A stretch of DNA of 64,000 nt from Selaginella moellendorffii. Lineage: Eukaryota; Streptophyta; Lycopodiopsida; Selaginellales; Selaginellaceae. The DNA is taken from contig NW_003314298.1 of the NCBI RefSeq assembly GCF_000143415.4, positions 1,085,250-1,149,249 of the forward strand, given 5' to 3'. Of this stretch, positions 36,105-47,960 are shown in pieces. Position 1 is the first letter of the stretch, and each line of letters begins with the position of its first letter. Under the pieces are notes generated by a model, which was not told the origin of the DNA, did no database searches, and saw only the letters and a program-made list of their open reading frames with translations. Position numbers and translations under genes: made by a program.

Positions 36105-38008
36105 ATGTCTTCTGTGAATCCCAACTTTGCTTCCCAAGGATGGAAGTCCGCGCCTTTTATCTTCGGTATGAACTTCTGTTTTCTCTGCTCCTACTGATGG
36201 TAGTTTCTGGTTTTTCTTCTTTCAGCTGCTATTGGACTGGAAAACATGGCCTTCCTTTCGGTCGGGATAAACTTGTTTCCATACATGTTTACCACGATGC
36301 ACTTCTCCATTACCGATGCGGCCAACGCGGTTACCAATTTCATGGGAACTTCTTTTCTTCTCACTCTGCTGGGAGGATTTCTGTCTGACGTCTGCTTGAG
36401 CAAGTTCTGGACAATCAGCACTGGAGCAGCGATAGCATCTGTGGTAAGCAGGAGAGTTCTCTTTCTTTTACTTGTTCTTATCTTTTATGTTTTACTGGAC
36501 AGGGATTTACATTCTTGACACTTTCGTCTTCGATTCCCGCGCTGCGGCCGCCTCCATGTCCGTTACTCAGTCCAGAATGCCAGGAGGCGAGTGCCACAGG
36601 AAAGCTGGTTCTTTTCCTAGGACTCTACCTCGTCGCGATTGGGAGTGGAGCTGTCAAGAGCAATCTAGCAGCAATCGGCGCGGATCAATTCGACAGCACG
36701 GCCAACTCGAAAGAGAAAAGAGAGATATCGACTTACTTCAACTGTGCTTTCGTCGCTTTTTGCTTGGGAGCCATCGTTGCTGTCACCGCGCTCGTCTACG
36801 TCCAGGACAACGTCTCTCGCCAATGCGGCTACGCCATAGCTCTCGGCACAGTGCTGCTGGCGACCATTTTCTTCGTTTCCGGTCGCAAGTTCTACCGAAG
36901 AACATCCCTGGGAAAGAATCCACTGCTCAGTGTTGCCCGAGTTTTCGTAGCGGCTCTATACAACTGGAGAGTGGCAGTGCCTTTGGATAGCAACGAGACG
37001 ATTCAGGATGAAGAATCTGGAGACAAAGTCGACAATTATATTCAACGCACTCCACAGTTCAAGTAAGTGTTTTCAACGATCAAGTATTGGCGAATAGAAC
37101 TGACCAGCTTTTTTGTCTGTGTTTCCAGATTCTTGGACAGAGCAGCAGTCCACACGAAAGCCATGACAAACGACACAATCCCGTGGAACCTATGCACAGT
37201 GACACAAGTCGAGGAAGCCAAGATCGTGCTGAGGATTATACCCGTTTTCGCGAGCACCATCATGATGAACTGCGTGCTGGGCCAGCTCCAGACATTCTCC
37301 CTGGCCCAAGGCAAGACCATGGATCGAAAAGTCACGCACAAGTTCGAGATCCCGCCGGCATCGCTGCCGTTTTTCCCGCTGGCGATCATGGTGGTTTTGG
37401 TTCCGATCTACGACAGGCTCATCGTCCCGGTGATCCGACGAGCAACAGGACACGAGCACGGCATCACGCACCTCCAGAGAATCGGGGTTGGACTGCTGCT
37501 CGCGGTTTCCTCCATGGCCATCGCAGCTCTGGTGGAGGAGAGGAGGATCCGCGTAGCAACAGCGAGCAGGCTTCTGGATCGTCCAGCCGAGATTATTCCC
37601 ATGAGCATCTGCTGGCTTGGACTGCAGTACGTGACGTTTGGCATCGCGGACATGTTCACGTTCGTGGGCCTCCAGGAATTCTTCTACAGTGAATCTCCGG
37701 CCGGGCTCAAGAGCATGGCGACATCGCTGGCGTACGTTTCCATCGCCATTGGCTACTTCATGAGCTCCTTGCTCGTCTCCATCGTGAACGCATGCACACG
37801 TAGGAAAGGTGGCGAAGGTTGGCTGCCAGACAATCTTAACAGGAGCAGGCTTCGCGATTTCTACTGGCTCTTGGCGTGTCTTAGCACCGCCAACTTGATC
37901 AACTACGTCTTTTGGGCGTTGTGGTATCGGAGGAGAGAACTTGCGGACGGGGAGCTGCGAAACAAGGAGAATCAGGATTTGGATGTTATGAGCTCGGAGA
38001 ATCAATAA
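36105..38008 (+). CDS. NPF (NRT1/PTR) family transporter, tandem copy A
   Basis: Four exons: 36105-36165, 36226-36443, 36503-37062 and 37129-38008, giving 572 aa. It has the 12-helix MFS layout of NPF proteins: TM1 with GLENMAFLSVGINLF, TM2-3 with GGFLSDVCLSKFWT, the FLGLYLVAIGSGAVKSNLAAIGADQF signature, STYFNCAF, the large central loop (about residues 245-285), then FLDRAAVHTK, VLGQLQTF, EFFYSESPAGLKSMATSLAY and the terminal FYWLLACLSTANLINY. Substrates of the family include nitrate, peptides, hormones and glucosinolates; this one's is unknown. The TM1 proton-coupling motif ExxE[K/R] is changed to IGLEN. Exon 2 has the same 218-nt length as in copy B, showing common descent. Confidence 0.92.
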
Positions 38009-38343
38009 CTTTTTTGGAAACATGCTCTTGTGGCAAGACAAAGGAGTAGAAAACAAAGGTGGCGCTATTAATATTTTTCACCGGTATCAATATAGTATTG
38101 TCGCATCCTCAATGCTATTCTTTTTTAAGCTAACCAAGAAGCCAAATGTCAACCAGCAAGCGGAAATAGCAATGAAAGCAATAAGAAACAATGAGAAACA
38201 TGTCTCTTTTATATGATAAAATGAGCAAATTACCATCTGGACATTAGGAGGAGTTGTGAGTTTGCAACGCCTCCTCTCCCAAGTGAGACTTCTCAGAATT
38301 CTCATAAAGTTCTCACACTTTTCTTAAGGAATCCCTTTCCAAA

Positions 38344-40200
38344 ATGGATAAAAGTACCACATTCCGAGGATGGAAGGCAGCTCCTTACGTTTTTGGTACA
38401 CACAAACGAAAAGATCCAGATCTCAAAACATATGCATTCTCATGTTTTTCAATTCCAGGAACGGAAGCACTCCAAAGCATGGTCTACTTGACACTGGCAC
38501 TCAACTTATCGACTTACGCAATCTTCAACCTGCATTACTCCCCAGCCGATGGAGCCAAACTCCTGTGCGACTTCTCCGGAACGGCAACGCTGCTCACCAT
38601 CGCCGGTGGATACCTCTCCGACGTCTACATTTCCCAATTCACAGGAATCATCATAGGAGAAATACTTGGAACGATTGTAAGCTGCGCAAAGTTTAGCTAA
38701 CAAAGATGATCATCTCTAAAACTTTCTTTTCTCCATTCCAGGGAAGTGTCATATTGACAATCTCAGCAGCAGTGCCAGCCTTGAGCCCTCCTCCATGTCC
38801 ACTCTTCGATCCAAGCTGCGTCCGGCCAACAGGGAAACAAACAGCCATCTTCTACTTTGGGCTATACATTCTTGCGGTTGGCCTCGCAAACATCAAGCCA
38901 AATGCTCCAACTCTGGGGGCCGTGCAGTTCAACGAGAACGATCCGCAGCAGAAGAAGCAGCTGCTCAGCTACTTCAACTGGTTCCTCTTCAGCACTTGCA
39001 TCGGCGCGTTTCCAGCAGTCACTGTGATCTCCTACGCCCAGGAGCAGGTAAGCGCTGCATGGGGATTTGGAATCCCGGCAATCGTCTTGGCCGTTTCCAT
39101 CTTCGTCGTCTGTATGGGCATGCCTTACCGAGCAAAAGAACGCAAAGGAAGCCCCATCACCGGCATCGCCATGGTTTTCGTAGCAGCGGCCAGGAAGTGG
39201 AAGCTCAAGTCTCCTGATTCCGTCGAAGAGCTCCACCAGCCCATCGAAGACTTGCAGCATCTCCCTCACACGAACCAGTTCTTGTAAGTATTTGCTGATT
39301 TGGAAAGAACTTTCATTGCTCACCACCTTTTGCATGCATGAACTTTTCAAAAGGTTCCTTGACAGAGCTGCCATCAGAACAAACGACGAGGAGAAGCACT
39401 CCCGCTGGAAGCTGTGCTCTGTCACGCAGATCGAGGAAGTCAAGGCAGTGCTCAACATACTCCCAATCTTCGCTTGCACCATCATCGTCAGCTGCATTCT
39501 CTCCCAGCTCCAGACCTTCACCCTGCTGCAAGCTGCCACGCTCGAGCGTAAGATTGGCAAACACTTCGTGATGCCCCTGGCATCGCTCGCAGTCTTCCCG
39601 GTTCTAGCAATCCTCTTACTGATGCCGCTCTACGACCAGCTTTTGGTGCCGTTTCTACGCAAGATCACCGGGAACGACCGCGGCATTAGCCACCTTCAGA
39701 GAGTTGGGATCGGGCTTGTTATTTGCACACTCTCTATGGTCGTCGCGGCGATTGTCGAGACCAAGCGGCTCAAAGTTGCCCGCGAAAACAATGCGCTTGA
39801 CAATCCAGCGGCTGTTCTTCCAATGAACGCCCTCTGGATGGCCTTCCAATTTCTCGTGTTTGGAATCGGTGAGCTTTTCACGGTGGCGGGGCTCCTGGAT
39901 TTCTTCTACACCGAATCTCCTGAAAACATGCGAGCCATGGGGATCTCTCTTGTCAACGTCTCCTTCTCATTCGGATACTTTCTGAGCAGTGTCATTGTGT
40001 CGCTTGTCAACGCTCGAACCAAGCCCGACTGGCTTCCCGAGAACATGAACCGGGGGCGGCTCCACAGCTTCTACTGGCTCCTGGCTGCCATGGGAGCCAT
40101 CAACTTCGTGAACTATTTGTTTTGGTCGTGGTGGTACAGGCCGAGGATGGAGTATGAGAGTCAGCTAGAAAGCTTCAAAAGTGTAGAAAATGTGGCATGA
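38344..40200 (+). CDS. NPF (NRT1/PTR) family transporter, tandem copy B
   Basis: Four exons: 38344-38395, 38459-38676, 38742-39283 and 39354-40200, giving 552 aa. Intron positions and phases match copy A, which lies 335 nt upstream in the same orientation. Signatures: GGYLSDVYISQF, FGLYILAVGLANIKPNAPTL, LSYFNWFLFS, FLDRAAIRTN, LSQLQTFTLLQ, DFFYTESPENMRAMGISL and FYWLLAAMGAINFVNY. Its TM1 reads EALQS where ExxE[K/R] is usual, so it has lost the second Glu and the basic residue; copy A lost the first Glu. Both copies are otherwise intact, so the pair looks like diverged functional duplicates. The substrate is unknown. Confidence 0.92.
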
Positions 40201-41060
40201 TCAAATGAAAACACGCTTCAATTTAGTGTCAGATTTGCAAAAAATGTGGTTTAAAATGTCATTGTTATTAAAGTCTAAAAGTAGATAAAGTATAAAAAAA
40301 ATAACCACATCAAAAGTAAAAGTTACTTTACCACTTTCTTTTTTCATCAAAATTTATGCTTAATACAAAATACAAATTAAATGTGATTTTAATATTTCAA
40401 TTGAATTTGCGAATAGTGTATCGAAATCACTATAGTACTAGTAGGATTGTGTATTAGCGTTATTTTCAATACACTATACACTATTGCTATAGTACTAGTA
40501 GGATAGGATACATTTGTATTTCAATTATTTTTTCTGTTTATATCTACAATCTATGCTATTAAGAGTTTTATTTATTCAACTCCTGGTGTACAATTATGTT
40601 ATGTGATTATGGTGGTAGAAGAAAAAGATATCATAGACAAAGTGAATATTTTATTTTGGAAACAAAAATATTGCACAAAAACTGGGTTAGGTATTAAATT
40701 TACTTTATATGTCAAACCAAGATACTATAAAAATCAAAAATAATATTCTAGAAATTATAAAAGTGGTGGATGATAACCATCACTAAATATATAGAATAAC
40801 ATAAAAATTTATTCTACTTGGATTTACCCAGTCAATAATTAAATATCTTTAATTTATTAGTGTGATGAGCCTCTGCGCAATATACATGTTTTTCTGATGT
40901 CAGCTAGATTCAGCTCTTTAATTGTCAATGCTTTTAGCTTGCTTACAAGTGTTACATTTGGGAGCTTTATAGGCTTGGACCGAAGCAGCATCCAAGTGTT
41001 GAATTTGGCCCTGGAATTGTCGAGGACCCGGTGTCAAGAACTTTTCCATGTTCTCCTAGC
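40201..41060. other. AT-rich intergenic region
   Basis: No gene supported. A short direct repeat containing CTATAGTACTAGTAGGAT occurs near 40430-40447 and 40487-40504. The right end holds the 3' flank of the kinase-PP2C gene. Confidence 0.45.
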
Positions 41061-43530
41061 TTAATATATTCTCTCGATTGTGGAAACTGGACGTAGAAAG
41101 ATCACGATGACTGTTATGTTGTCCCGGCTTCCTCTCTCCACAGCCTCCGTGGCTAGCCTCTTCGCACACATTGCTGGGTCTTTAACTGTGTCCCTGATCA
41201 GTGATATTGCAAGCTCGTTGCTTACAGTGTCCCATAGTCCATCAGTAGCCATCACCTGAAATCGAAGTTCAAGCAATGGTTTTATCATTGAAACGAAGAT
41301 TGCTATCTTGTCTTACCAGGAATTCGTCGTCAGCTGACAAGGAGCTCACAGTGATATCCGGCTTGGCAGTCACTGCTGGTTTAAGATCGTTATCACCAAT
41401 TGATCGAGTCACCTGATAAACGTAAAATTGTCATGACAATCTATCCGAGCAGTCCCGTTTCTTCAATCTTACCTGGAGTCCTGCAGAGCCAACTCGCCAC
41501 GTATCAACTTGCCATTGCACTGATCCACCAGAGTTTACGACTCGGGTTCTCTCGATCGGATCACTAGCAAGATGATCCTTGCTTAGAGGAAACGGCTGGC
41601 CGTCACGACACAACAGAGCTCGACAGTCTCCAGCGTTGGCCACAAAAACTCTGTCGTTGATCAACAATGCTGTTAGAGCAGTGCATCCTGGATTCCAGTT
41701 CTCTCTCGAGCCTCTCTCGCTCTCAACCTCAAACTGGAAGGCCGAGTCTGTCCTCGTAAAAGCTAGAGACAGTGCCTCTTCGGGCCTACAGCAAATATAC
41801 GCTCGTTAGAAAAAAAGAGCTAGAAAACCGTGCACTGCGATAATCTTACTTGGACGATGAGCCCCGCAAAAAGCTAGGAACTGCGCGAGACGCAAACTCA
41901 GCTGCTTCATAGCCTGATATAAAAGAATGAATTTTCACACATGAAAAAAGATTAGCAGAGAAACTTACCTCTGTGCCCGTCAAAAACTCCGAATGCATGG
42001 ATGTCCTTGGAGCCACTGAAATTTGGCAACAAAAAATGCCTGTCCTCCATTGTCTCTCGTCCACCCCGCGTACGAAATATCCCCCAAGATAAAGTTGGCG
42101 TATACACCAAATCCCTGGAACGAAACTCCTGGCAAAGCTGAGCAACTTCACTGGTATCCTCGCAGTGATCCTGTGCTCTCGCAGCCCAGTCTATGTTCTC
42201 CATCGGGATCGAAGTCTTCGGAGGCTTTTTCACCGTGAATTCCTGCGATGGAACTTCTTCCAGCGACGAGAGCATTTGCTGGAGCCTCTCAACGATAATC
42301 TCGAAAGAAGGCCGCCGAGAAGGATCACGATGCCATGACTGCTCTATCAGAGATGAGAGTGCGACGGGACAGCCGTTTGCCTCGCTCGCAAGAACAGGCC
42401 TGAGGCCCTCGGAAGTTATAGCGGCCGAAAGTTGCTGCTCGGTGTAATTCATCTCCAAAACTGTGTGTGCCTGGGCTTCAGTCTTTCTGTCGGTGTAAGG
42501 TACTACACCAGTGAAGAGCTCGCTGTTCGAAACAAAACTATTAGCTTCAAGAAGAAATCTAGAATTTACGAGTGCTTACTTGACTGTGATGGCAAAAGCA
42601 TAAACATCTGACTTCGTGGTTTGAGTTTCCTTGTTGAGAACTTCCGGAGCCATGTATAAAAGTGTGCCGACCATGTTCTTCTTGTGGAAGCCTCCAGTTG
42701 GCTTTCCTTGCGACTTCCAGTTCGTCGAGTCCAGGCGTTTCAAATCGTCTACGTAGCACGCAAGGCCAAAATCTGAGAGATGTGCGTCCCAGTTGTTGTC
42801 AAGCTAGTGCAAAACGAAAGGTAAGTTTACTAGACGTTTAGCTAGCAGAAAAACTTACAAGAATGTTGGCTGGCTTTACATCTCTGTGCACAATTCCATG
42901 ACAATGAAGATATTCCAACGCACTGGCTGTAAGGAAATCACTTGAGCTCGACCAAATCAGAAGAAGAAAAAAAAAAATTAAAATGGAAAGAAAACTCACC
43001 AAGCTGGATCGTGATCTTAAGCATCTGTTGTGTAGTGAAGTTAACTTCTCGAGCGTGGAGAGCATGGAAGAGATTTCCATGCTCATAGAACTTGAACAGG
43101 AAGAGATAATCTGGAGGGTGCGCATGAGCCGCAAGCAGCGTAGAAATTCTTGGATGCTTTAGCTTCCTGGAAGAACAAAGCAAGGAAATAAAGATCTTAG
43201 TCACAAGTGTGGATTCTACGTTACGTTAGAAGCTGCAATTCCGTGTGGAATCGATCGAGATCATCCGCCGTGGACAGGCGAGGTTTCTTCGCTGCGACGA
43301 TCTTTTCATTCAGCCTGGCGTCATAGACGACGCTCTCGGCACCTGGGATTCTTCGTCAATCAAAAAAGGAGAAAAGGAAAGGGAGAAAATAATTAAAACG
43401 AACCGCGGGCGATTTCCTCGTTGAGCTTGATGCTCGATCTTGACACCGCCAGTGGAATGCTCTCGCTATAGCAGCATCCTCTAAAGCACTGGCGGATCCC
43501 CACGGCCCCATCGCCTTGTAATTCCCTCAT
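41061..43530 (-). CDS. protein kinase-PP2C phosphatase fusion protein
   Basis: Ten exons: 43404-43530, 43225-43342, 43000-43166, 42859-42926, 42580-42803, 41969-42522, 41850-41913, 41473-41785, 41317-41412 and 41061-41255, giving 641 aa. The N-terminal kinase (about residues 35-320) keeps the ATP-binding Lys (VAAKKP), HRDVKPANIL, DFGLA and MAPEVL, so it looks catalytically competent, though the Gly-rich loop is poor (ARGAESVVY). The C-terminal PP2C domain (about 375-635) keeps METMEDR-type motif 1 (RETMEDRHF), FDGHRGG, GCTALTALL, NAGDCRALL, TRSIGDNDLKP, ATDGLWD and SRDNITVIV with the metal-binding aspartates. The same two-domain order is known from Arabidopsis At2g40860 (protein kinase and PP2C-like domain-containing protein). 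Its pathway is not established. The leader is rich in ATCGATCG. Confidence 0.93.
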
Positions 43531-43804
43531 TCTTTTTCCTTCCCCTACTAGAAATCGATAGGATCGCTCGCTAGAAATCGATCGATAGGAGAAATACCGA
43601 CCACCGCCAGAAAAAACCTACCTTGGTCGAAGGATTCAAATGAAATACAATAGAATACTTTGACCCTTTTCTTCCGCAAATCTAGGAACCTTTACTGCCA
43701 CGTGGCGAGCCATCCACCGTACAAAGTCACGTGGCACAAGTGGTGTCCAATTTGAACACGTCTGCAACTAGGAGTTTGACACGTGGAAGGTTTTAGCGGA
43801 CGGC

Positions 43805-46153
43805 TTAGATTGGCTCGTCCTCCCTGTACGGATCCCGCTCCCTGTACGGACTGCCTAGATCGTGCATTCTCGCGAGTTGGAGATCTTTGGTAAATTGCGT
43901 TCTCGATTTCGCGTAAGCAGCGCTCCGTGCTAGAGAGAAAAAATAAGAATGAGGTGTTTAGCTCGCAAGAACAGGAGAGGTTAGGCTTACTTGTTGTGAT
44001 TCTTTGAGAGCGGGCAATGTTTTGTCTTCTCTTCCACAGGCAGAATCCACAGGTTACTGCGATCATAGCGAAGATGAACGCTCCAAATGCGATCCCAACT
44101 TTAGCTCCAGAAGCGAGTACAAAGCCGCAACTTCGAACACCGGGTATACCACAAAGACCGGGATTGTCTGAGAAGCTGCGAAAAAGTTTGCTCGGGAAAA
44201 ATCCAAGTTGGAAAGACTTTAAAAGCTTACTTGAAACTCGCGCCGTGCATTGGACCAGCAAGAAGAATCCCCGGGACGGCACCACTCAAACGATTTCCAT
44301 TGAGGTACCTGCTTGGTATTCAAAGGCTAAATGTTAGCAAGCACAGCCTAAAACCGGAGCTCTTACAGCTTTTTCAGTCGAGGAAGATTGCCAAATGTTT
44401 CCGGAATCGATCCATTCAAGGCGTTGTATGCCAAATCCCTGCAGAGCTATCGAGCACAGCTCCAGAGACAACGAAAAACTCAAGCGAGTACTTACAACAC
44501 GACAAGGTTCGTAAGATTCCCAAACTCGGGTGGAATTTGTCCATAGAGGCTGTTTCCGCTGATGTTTCTGGAGATACAAAGAAGAGAAAAAAGGATTAGA
44601 GAATGAGGACGCGCAGCTCCAGTGTCATTTACATGCTTTGCAAGTTCGTTAAGTAGGAAATGTCCTTCGCAATATGTCCCTTCAGTCCTTGATTGTCAAG
44701 GTCCCTGAACACCATGTCTGTTAAATACAAAACTCAAATTTGAAAACTTACAATCCATCTATAAACCAGCCTCCTTTGTCGAAATGAAAGCCGCAGTTAA
44801 TCCCATTCCATGGATGCTCCTGTGGTACACAGGGATCCCCATTCCATCCCACTCTTGGCGGGAGAGCTAAGGAGTTCTTAAGAGCTTGTAAAGCCCAAAC
44901 TAAGAAACAAAGAAAAGAACAAGATGTGAAAACCAGAATCCAGAAGAGAAAACGTTGGTACCTTCTTTTGGATCAGTCGTGTACTCCATTCTGACGAGTT
45001 GGTAGACTTCGAAAGCGTTCACCAATATTGATCCTTGGACCGGCCTGAAAGTAATAACTAGAGTTTTTCCTTCGACAAACACCGTCTTGTTAAGCACAAG
45101 AGCAGTGAACTTCGCTCCAGCAAGACCGATGATATCTACGTCCGGGAAGATAAGCTGGCTGTTCACGAGTATATCAAACACCCTCTGCTCTTTAGCTGCG
45201 ATGCCGGACGATATCTCAGCAAAATGGAACCACAAGGAGTAATTCTGGTTGGGTTCTATCTGGATGTTGTAGGACACGCTTGCACCCGTGCTGGTTATCG
45301 ACGCGCTCTGATATATACTTTCCGGATAAAAGTTTGGAGCGACTGATGTGTTGTTTATCCTTTCCGTTGTCGTCAGTGAATCTGTAGGACCTTTGTCCAG
45401 GCCCAAATCCGAGTCCCAGAACCTGTCCCCACCCCAGACACTAGCGCCAGCTCTGGATTCATACCCCCTTAAGTTTTTCTCGCTGCAGCTAACTCTTTTG
45501 ACCACCTTGAGCACGACGTGGCGGCTCCACGAACGTCCAGGAGCATAAGCCTGCTCATCTATCTGGCTTATTTCGAACGACGAGATCGAAGGATTCCCGT
45601 GACCGGAGCTGTGAAAGCACGCTGTGACAGCACCGTCCTCAAGATAAAGTAGAGCCTCTGGATAACTCAGTCCCCTGGATCCGCCCCAACCAGTTATCAA
45701 GCTGAAGACGAGCGTTCCCTCGAGTGAGACGTCGAACTGCGGCTCTAGATCGGAGTTATCAGCACTACCAAAGGCGAAGAAGAATCTGAGATGGTAGTGG
45801 CCATTCTGAGTTGTGATGTTGTAGCAGTTCTCGGGACCATCTGACATCTCAAAGTAGCGAGCTGTGCTTGTCTGCGGAGCCAACACATTGCGCGTCTTGA
45901 TAATTGCTGTTTTGCCTCCAGAGTATCCTGTATCTTTAAGCCACAGCTTCCCGTCTGGAGATGTTGAGCTTTCGGTAGAGCCACAGGCAATGCGTATAGC
46001 AACAGGCGAACCTGAGAAGGGACAGCTCCTAGTCACTTCAAACGGATCAAGGGAAGACGGGAGAGGCTTACCAATTTCAGCAGAGACTCCAGAGAAAAGT
46101 ATGCAGGAGAAGAGTAGCTGAAACAGCATACTCTGCCTACCCATTGTCTTCAA
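43805..46153 (-). CDS. malectin-like LRR receptor-like protein (RLP4 type)
   Basis: Eight exons: 44962-46153, 44752-44899, 44633-44704, 44496-44567, 44367-44438, 44231-44308, 43991-44175 and 43805-43929, giving 647 aa. Signal peptide (about 1-25), a malectin-like extracellular region (about 35-390; ends ILVNAFEVYQL), a WNGDPC motif before the leucine-rich repeats, and LRRs encoded by three consecutive 72-nt exons. A TM helix (about 571-592, VGIAFGAFIFAMIAVTCGFC) and a short basic tail (WKRRQNIARSQ ... AAYAKSRTQFTKDLQLAR) follow. No kinase domain is present. The tail matches RLP4-like proteins of Arabidopsis. It should act as a plasma-membrane or plasmodesmal receptor-like protein needing a partner kinase. 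The penultimate ATG at 46144 is an alternative start. Confidence 0.9.
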
Positions 46154-46597
46154 ACTTGCGCTCCATGCATTCTACATACTGCTGCTGTTCCAGATCTATC
46201 CTGAAACCACAAATAAATTGGGAAGTCAGAAAATGCGAACCCATGAAAGATGAACCACCCCACCCAACGCCAGCGCTCTGTAGGCTCAGAACTGCAACAG
46301 CATTTGTCGTGCTTCAGATCACTTGACGCAAGGCAAGAAGTCCCTGTTGATTCAGAAAGACAACGAAACAAAGCAACGAATATAACAATCTTGAAGCTTA
46401 GTCTAATTACCCCTTGCTAAGCTCAAATGGCTTTCTGTCAGTTCCGACAACAGTTTTCACCTGACACTTGACAGCAAAAAACAATCGAGGTTTGAGAATT
46501 AAGACTAAAAAACTGTCCACACTCACAGCTTTGCCGGAAATAAGCGGACTACAAACCTGGGAGTAACCATTGAAGCAATGCGTTCCAGTGATAAAAC

Positions 46598-47429
46598 CTA
46601 CAGACAGTCTTGAGTAGTCTGTACAGGCTGCAAAACCAGGAGATGGCGATCCTTGTTTTTTGCCATATTGTCAAGGCAGCTCTGCAAAAAAAAGAAAAAC
46701 ACGAGTTGCATCAGATCGTCAATGTGTTTCCAGAAATGGGAGGCATTACTTGCAGAATGCAAAGCGCAGCCATCTTGTCCACAATCTGTTTCCTTCGACG
46801 AGGCTCCAGTTTTAAGAAGCTAATAGCACCTTCCACTGTCTGCAAAACCGGGAATGCAATGAAGAAAATATAGACAACAAAACATACTCTGGATGTAAGA
46901 CGCTCGTCCCAGAAAACGAAACAGCTATCCTGGAGCATTTGGTTCTGCTGGAGCTCTCTCACAAATTGTTCCACCAAGGGACCCTGGTAGAAAAGCTCAA
47001 CCAAGTTTTCAAGGTGACAAGAAGACGAGGCAAGGAGACTACCTGGTAGCCTTGAAATCCTGTAATCCTGAGAGGATAGCCGATGACGAGCCCCGGCGCT
47101 GAGAGCGTCTTTACCTGCGGGTATACATTGCTGGAAAAGACGCGGGAAACAAACCATCAATCAAGGCCTACCAGCGTTCCGAGCACATTCGAAGCATAGC
47201 CCGCGGGTCCTCCTTTGATGTCGATGACACTAGGAAAGCACAGAGAAAAACATGGAAATTTTCCAAGAACAGAGCAAAATCTAGCTTACCTGTGAGGATG
47301 CGCAATGCGATACTCTGAATCAGACACAGCGATGCCAATGTAGCGCGTGCCTACGTCGAGGCCGATCAATGGGCCGGTGGGCGCCCTAAGCAGCCGCTGG
47401 CAGAGCTGCGCGATCTTCACTTCTTGCAT
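46598..47429 (-). CDS. YqgF/RuvX-like putative Holliday-junction resolvase
   Basis: Six exons: 47290-47429, 47172-47229, 47043-47114, 46888-46983, 46750-46839 and 46598-46681, giving 179 aa. The RNase H-like fold is signalled by LIGLDVGTRYIGIAVSD (first acidic residue in the beta-1 strand), LVIGYPLR, FVFWDERLTSR and the C-terminal helix with KMAALCILQ. Length and motif order fit the bacterial YqgF/RuvX family (about 140-150 aa) with an extra C-terminal tail encoded by the last exon. Bacterial relatives act in rRNA processing or resolve DNA junctions; plant members are poorly studied. No transit peptide is obvious in front of the domain, so location is uncertain. Confidence 0.85.
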
Positions 47430-47786
47430 CTTCCACCGCGAAAACCCTAAACCTAAAATCAAATTCGGGTTTGTTGTTTTTTTTTATAGCAGCTAGCCTT
47501 AAGTGAGATCACGGTCTACGTTAGCTCGGGGAGGCTTTGTAAAGGCAACATGGACCTTGTATCGCGCGGATTGCAAGAGCTGCAAGGCATTAGCAGAGGT
47601 GGTGAGCCTTGTCAAAGACTGTGCGTGTTTCCTTCTTCGATGAGAAGGCATGGAAGCGGATGAAGCCAATCCCAAAGTTGGCAGCAAGACTTGCTCACGA
47701 GGTCTTCAGGAACTTCCTGGACGTGTTCAAGGGTGCAAGGGCGAGCTTGAGGACAAAGAAGTGGTCTTCTACACGAAGCTGCCGCT

Positions 47787-47960
47787 TTAACACTCCCCGC
47801 AAAACCACACCAAACAAACTTTGTCACGTCCTAAGGGATTGGTGAAGATGTCTGTGAGCATCTCCCCACCTATGTTGACTTGTTCTCACACGTAATAGAA
47901 TTGCTTATCGCTGAATGTGCTTTGCTGCCTTTCAATGCCTAATGGTTTTGCATTAAATTG
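47787..47960 (-). mobile_element. Ty1/copia retrotransposon relic (RNase H C-terminus)
   Basis: The minus strand reads KHI, then QFYYV, EQVNIGGEMLTDIFTNPLGR, in two frames with internal stops. This is the C-terminal end of copia-type RNase H (usual form: KHI...HFIRE...LADIFTKPL). Only this fragment is visible; no LTR could be recognised around it, although the sequence to about 48100 may belong to the same relic. Confidence 0.6.

Noticed and set aside
37087-38056. Alternative frames of up to 288 codons across the first NPF gene
   Set aside because: Gln/His/Arg-rich shadow translations of the transporter's last exon; the NPF frame fits the family end to end.
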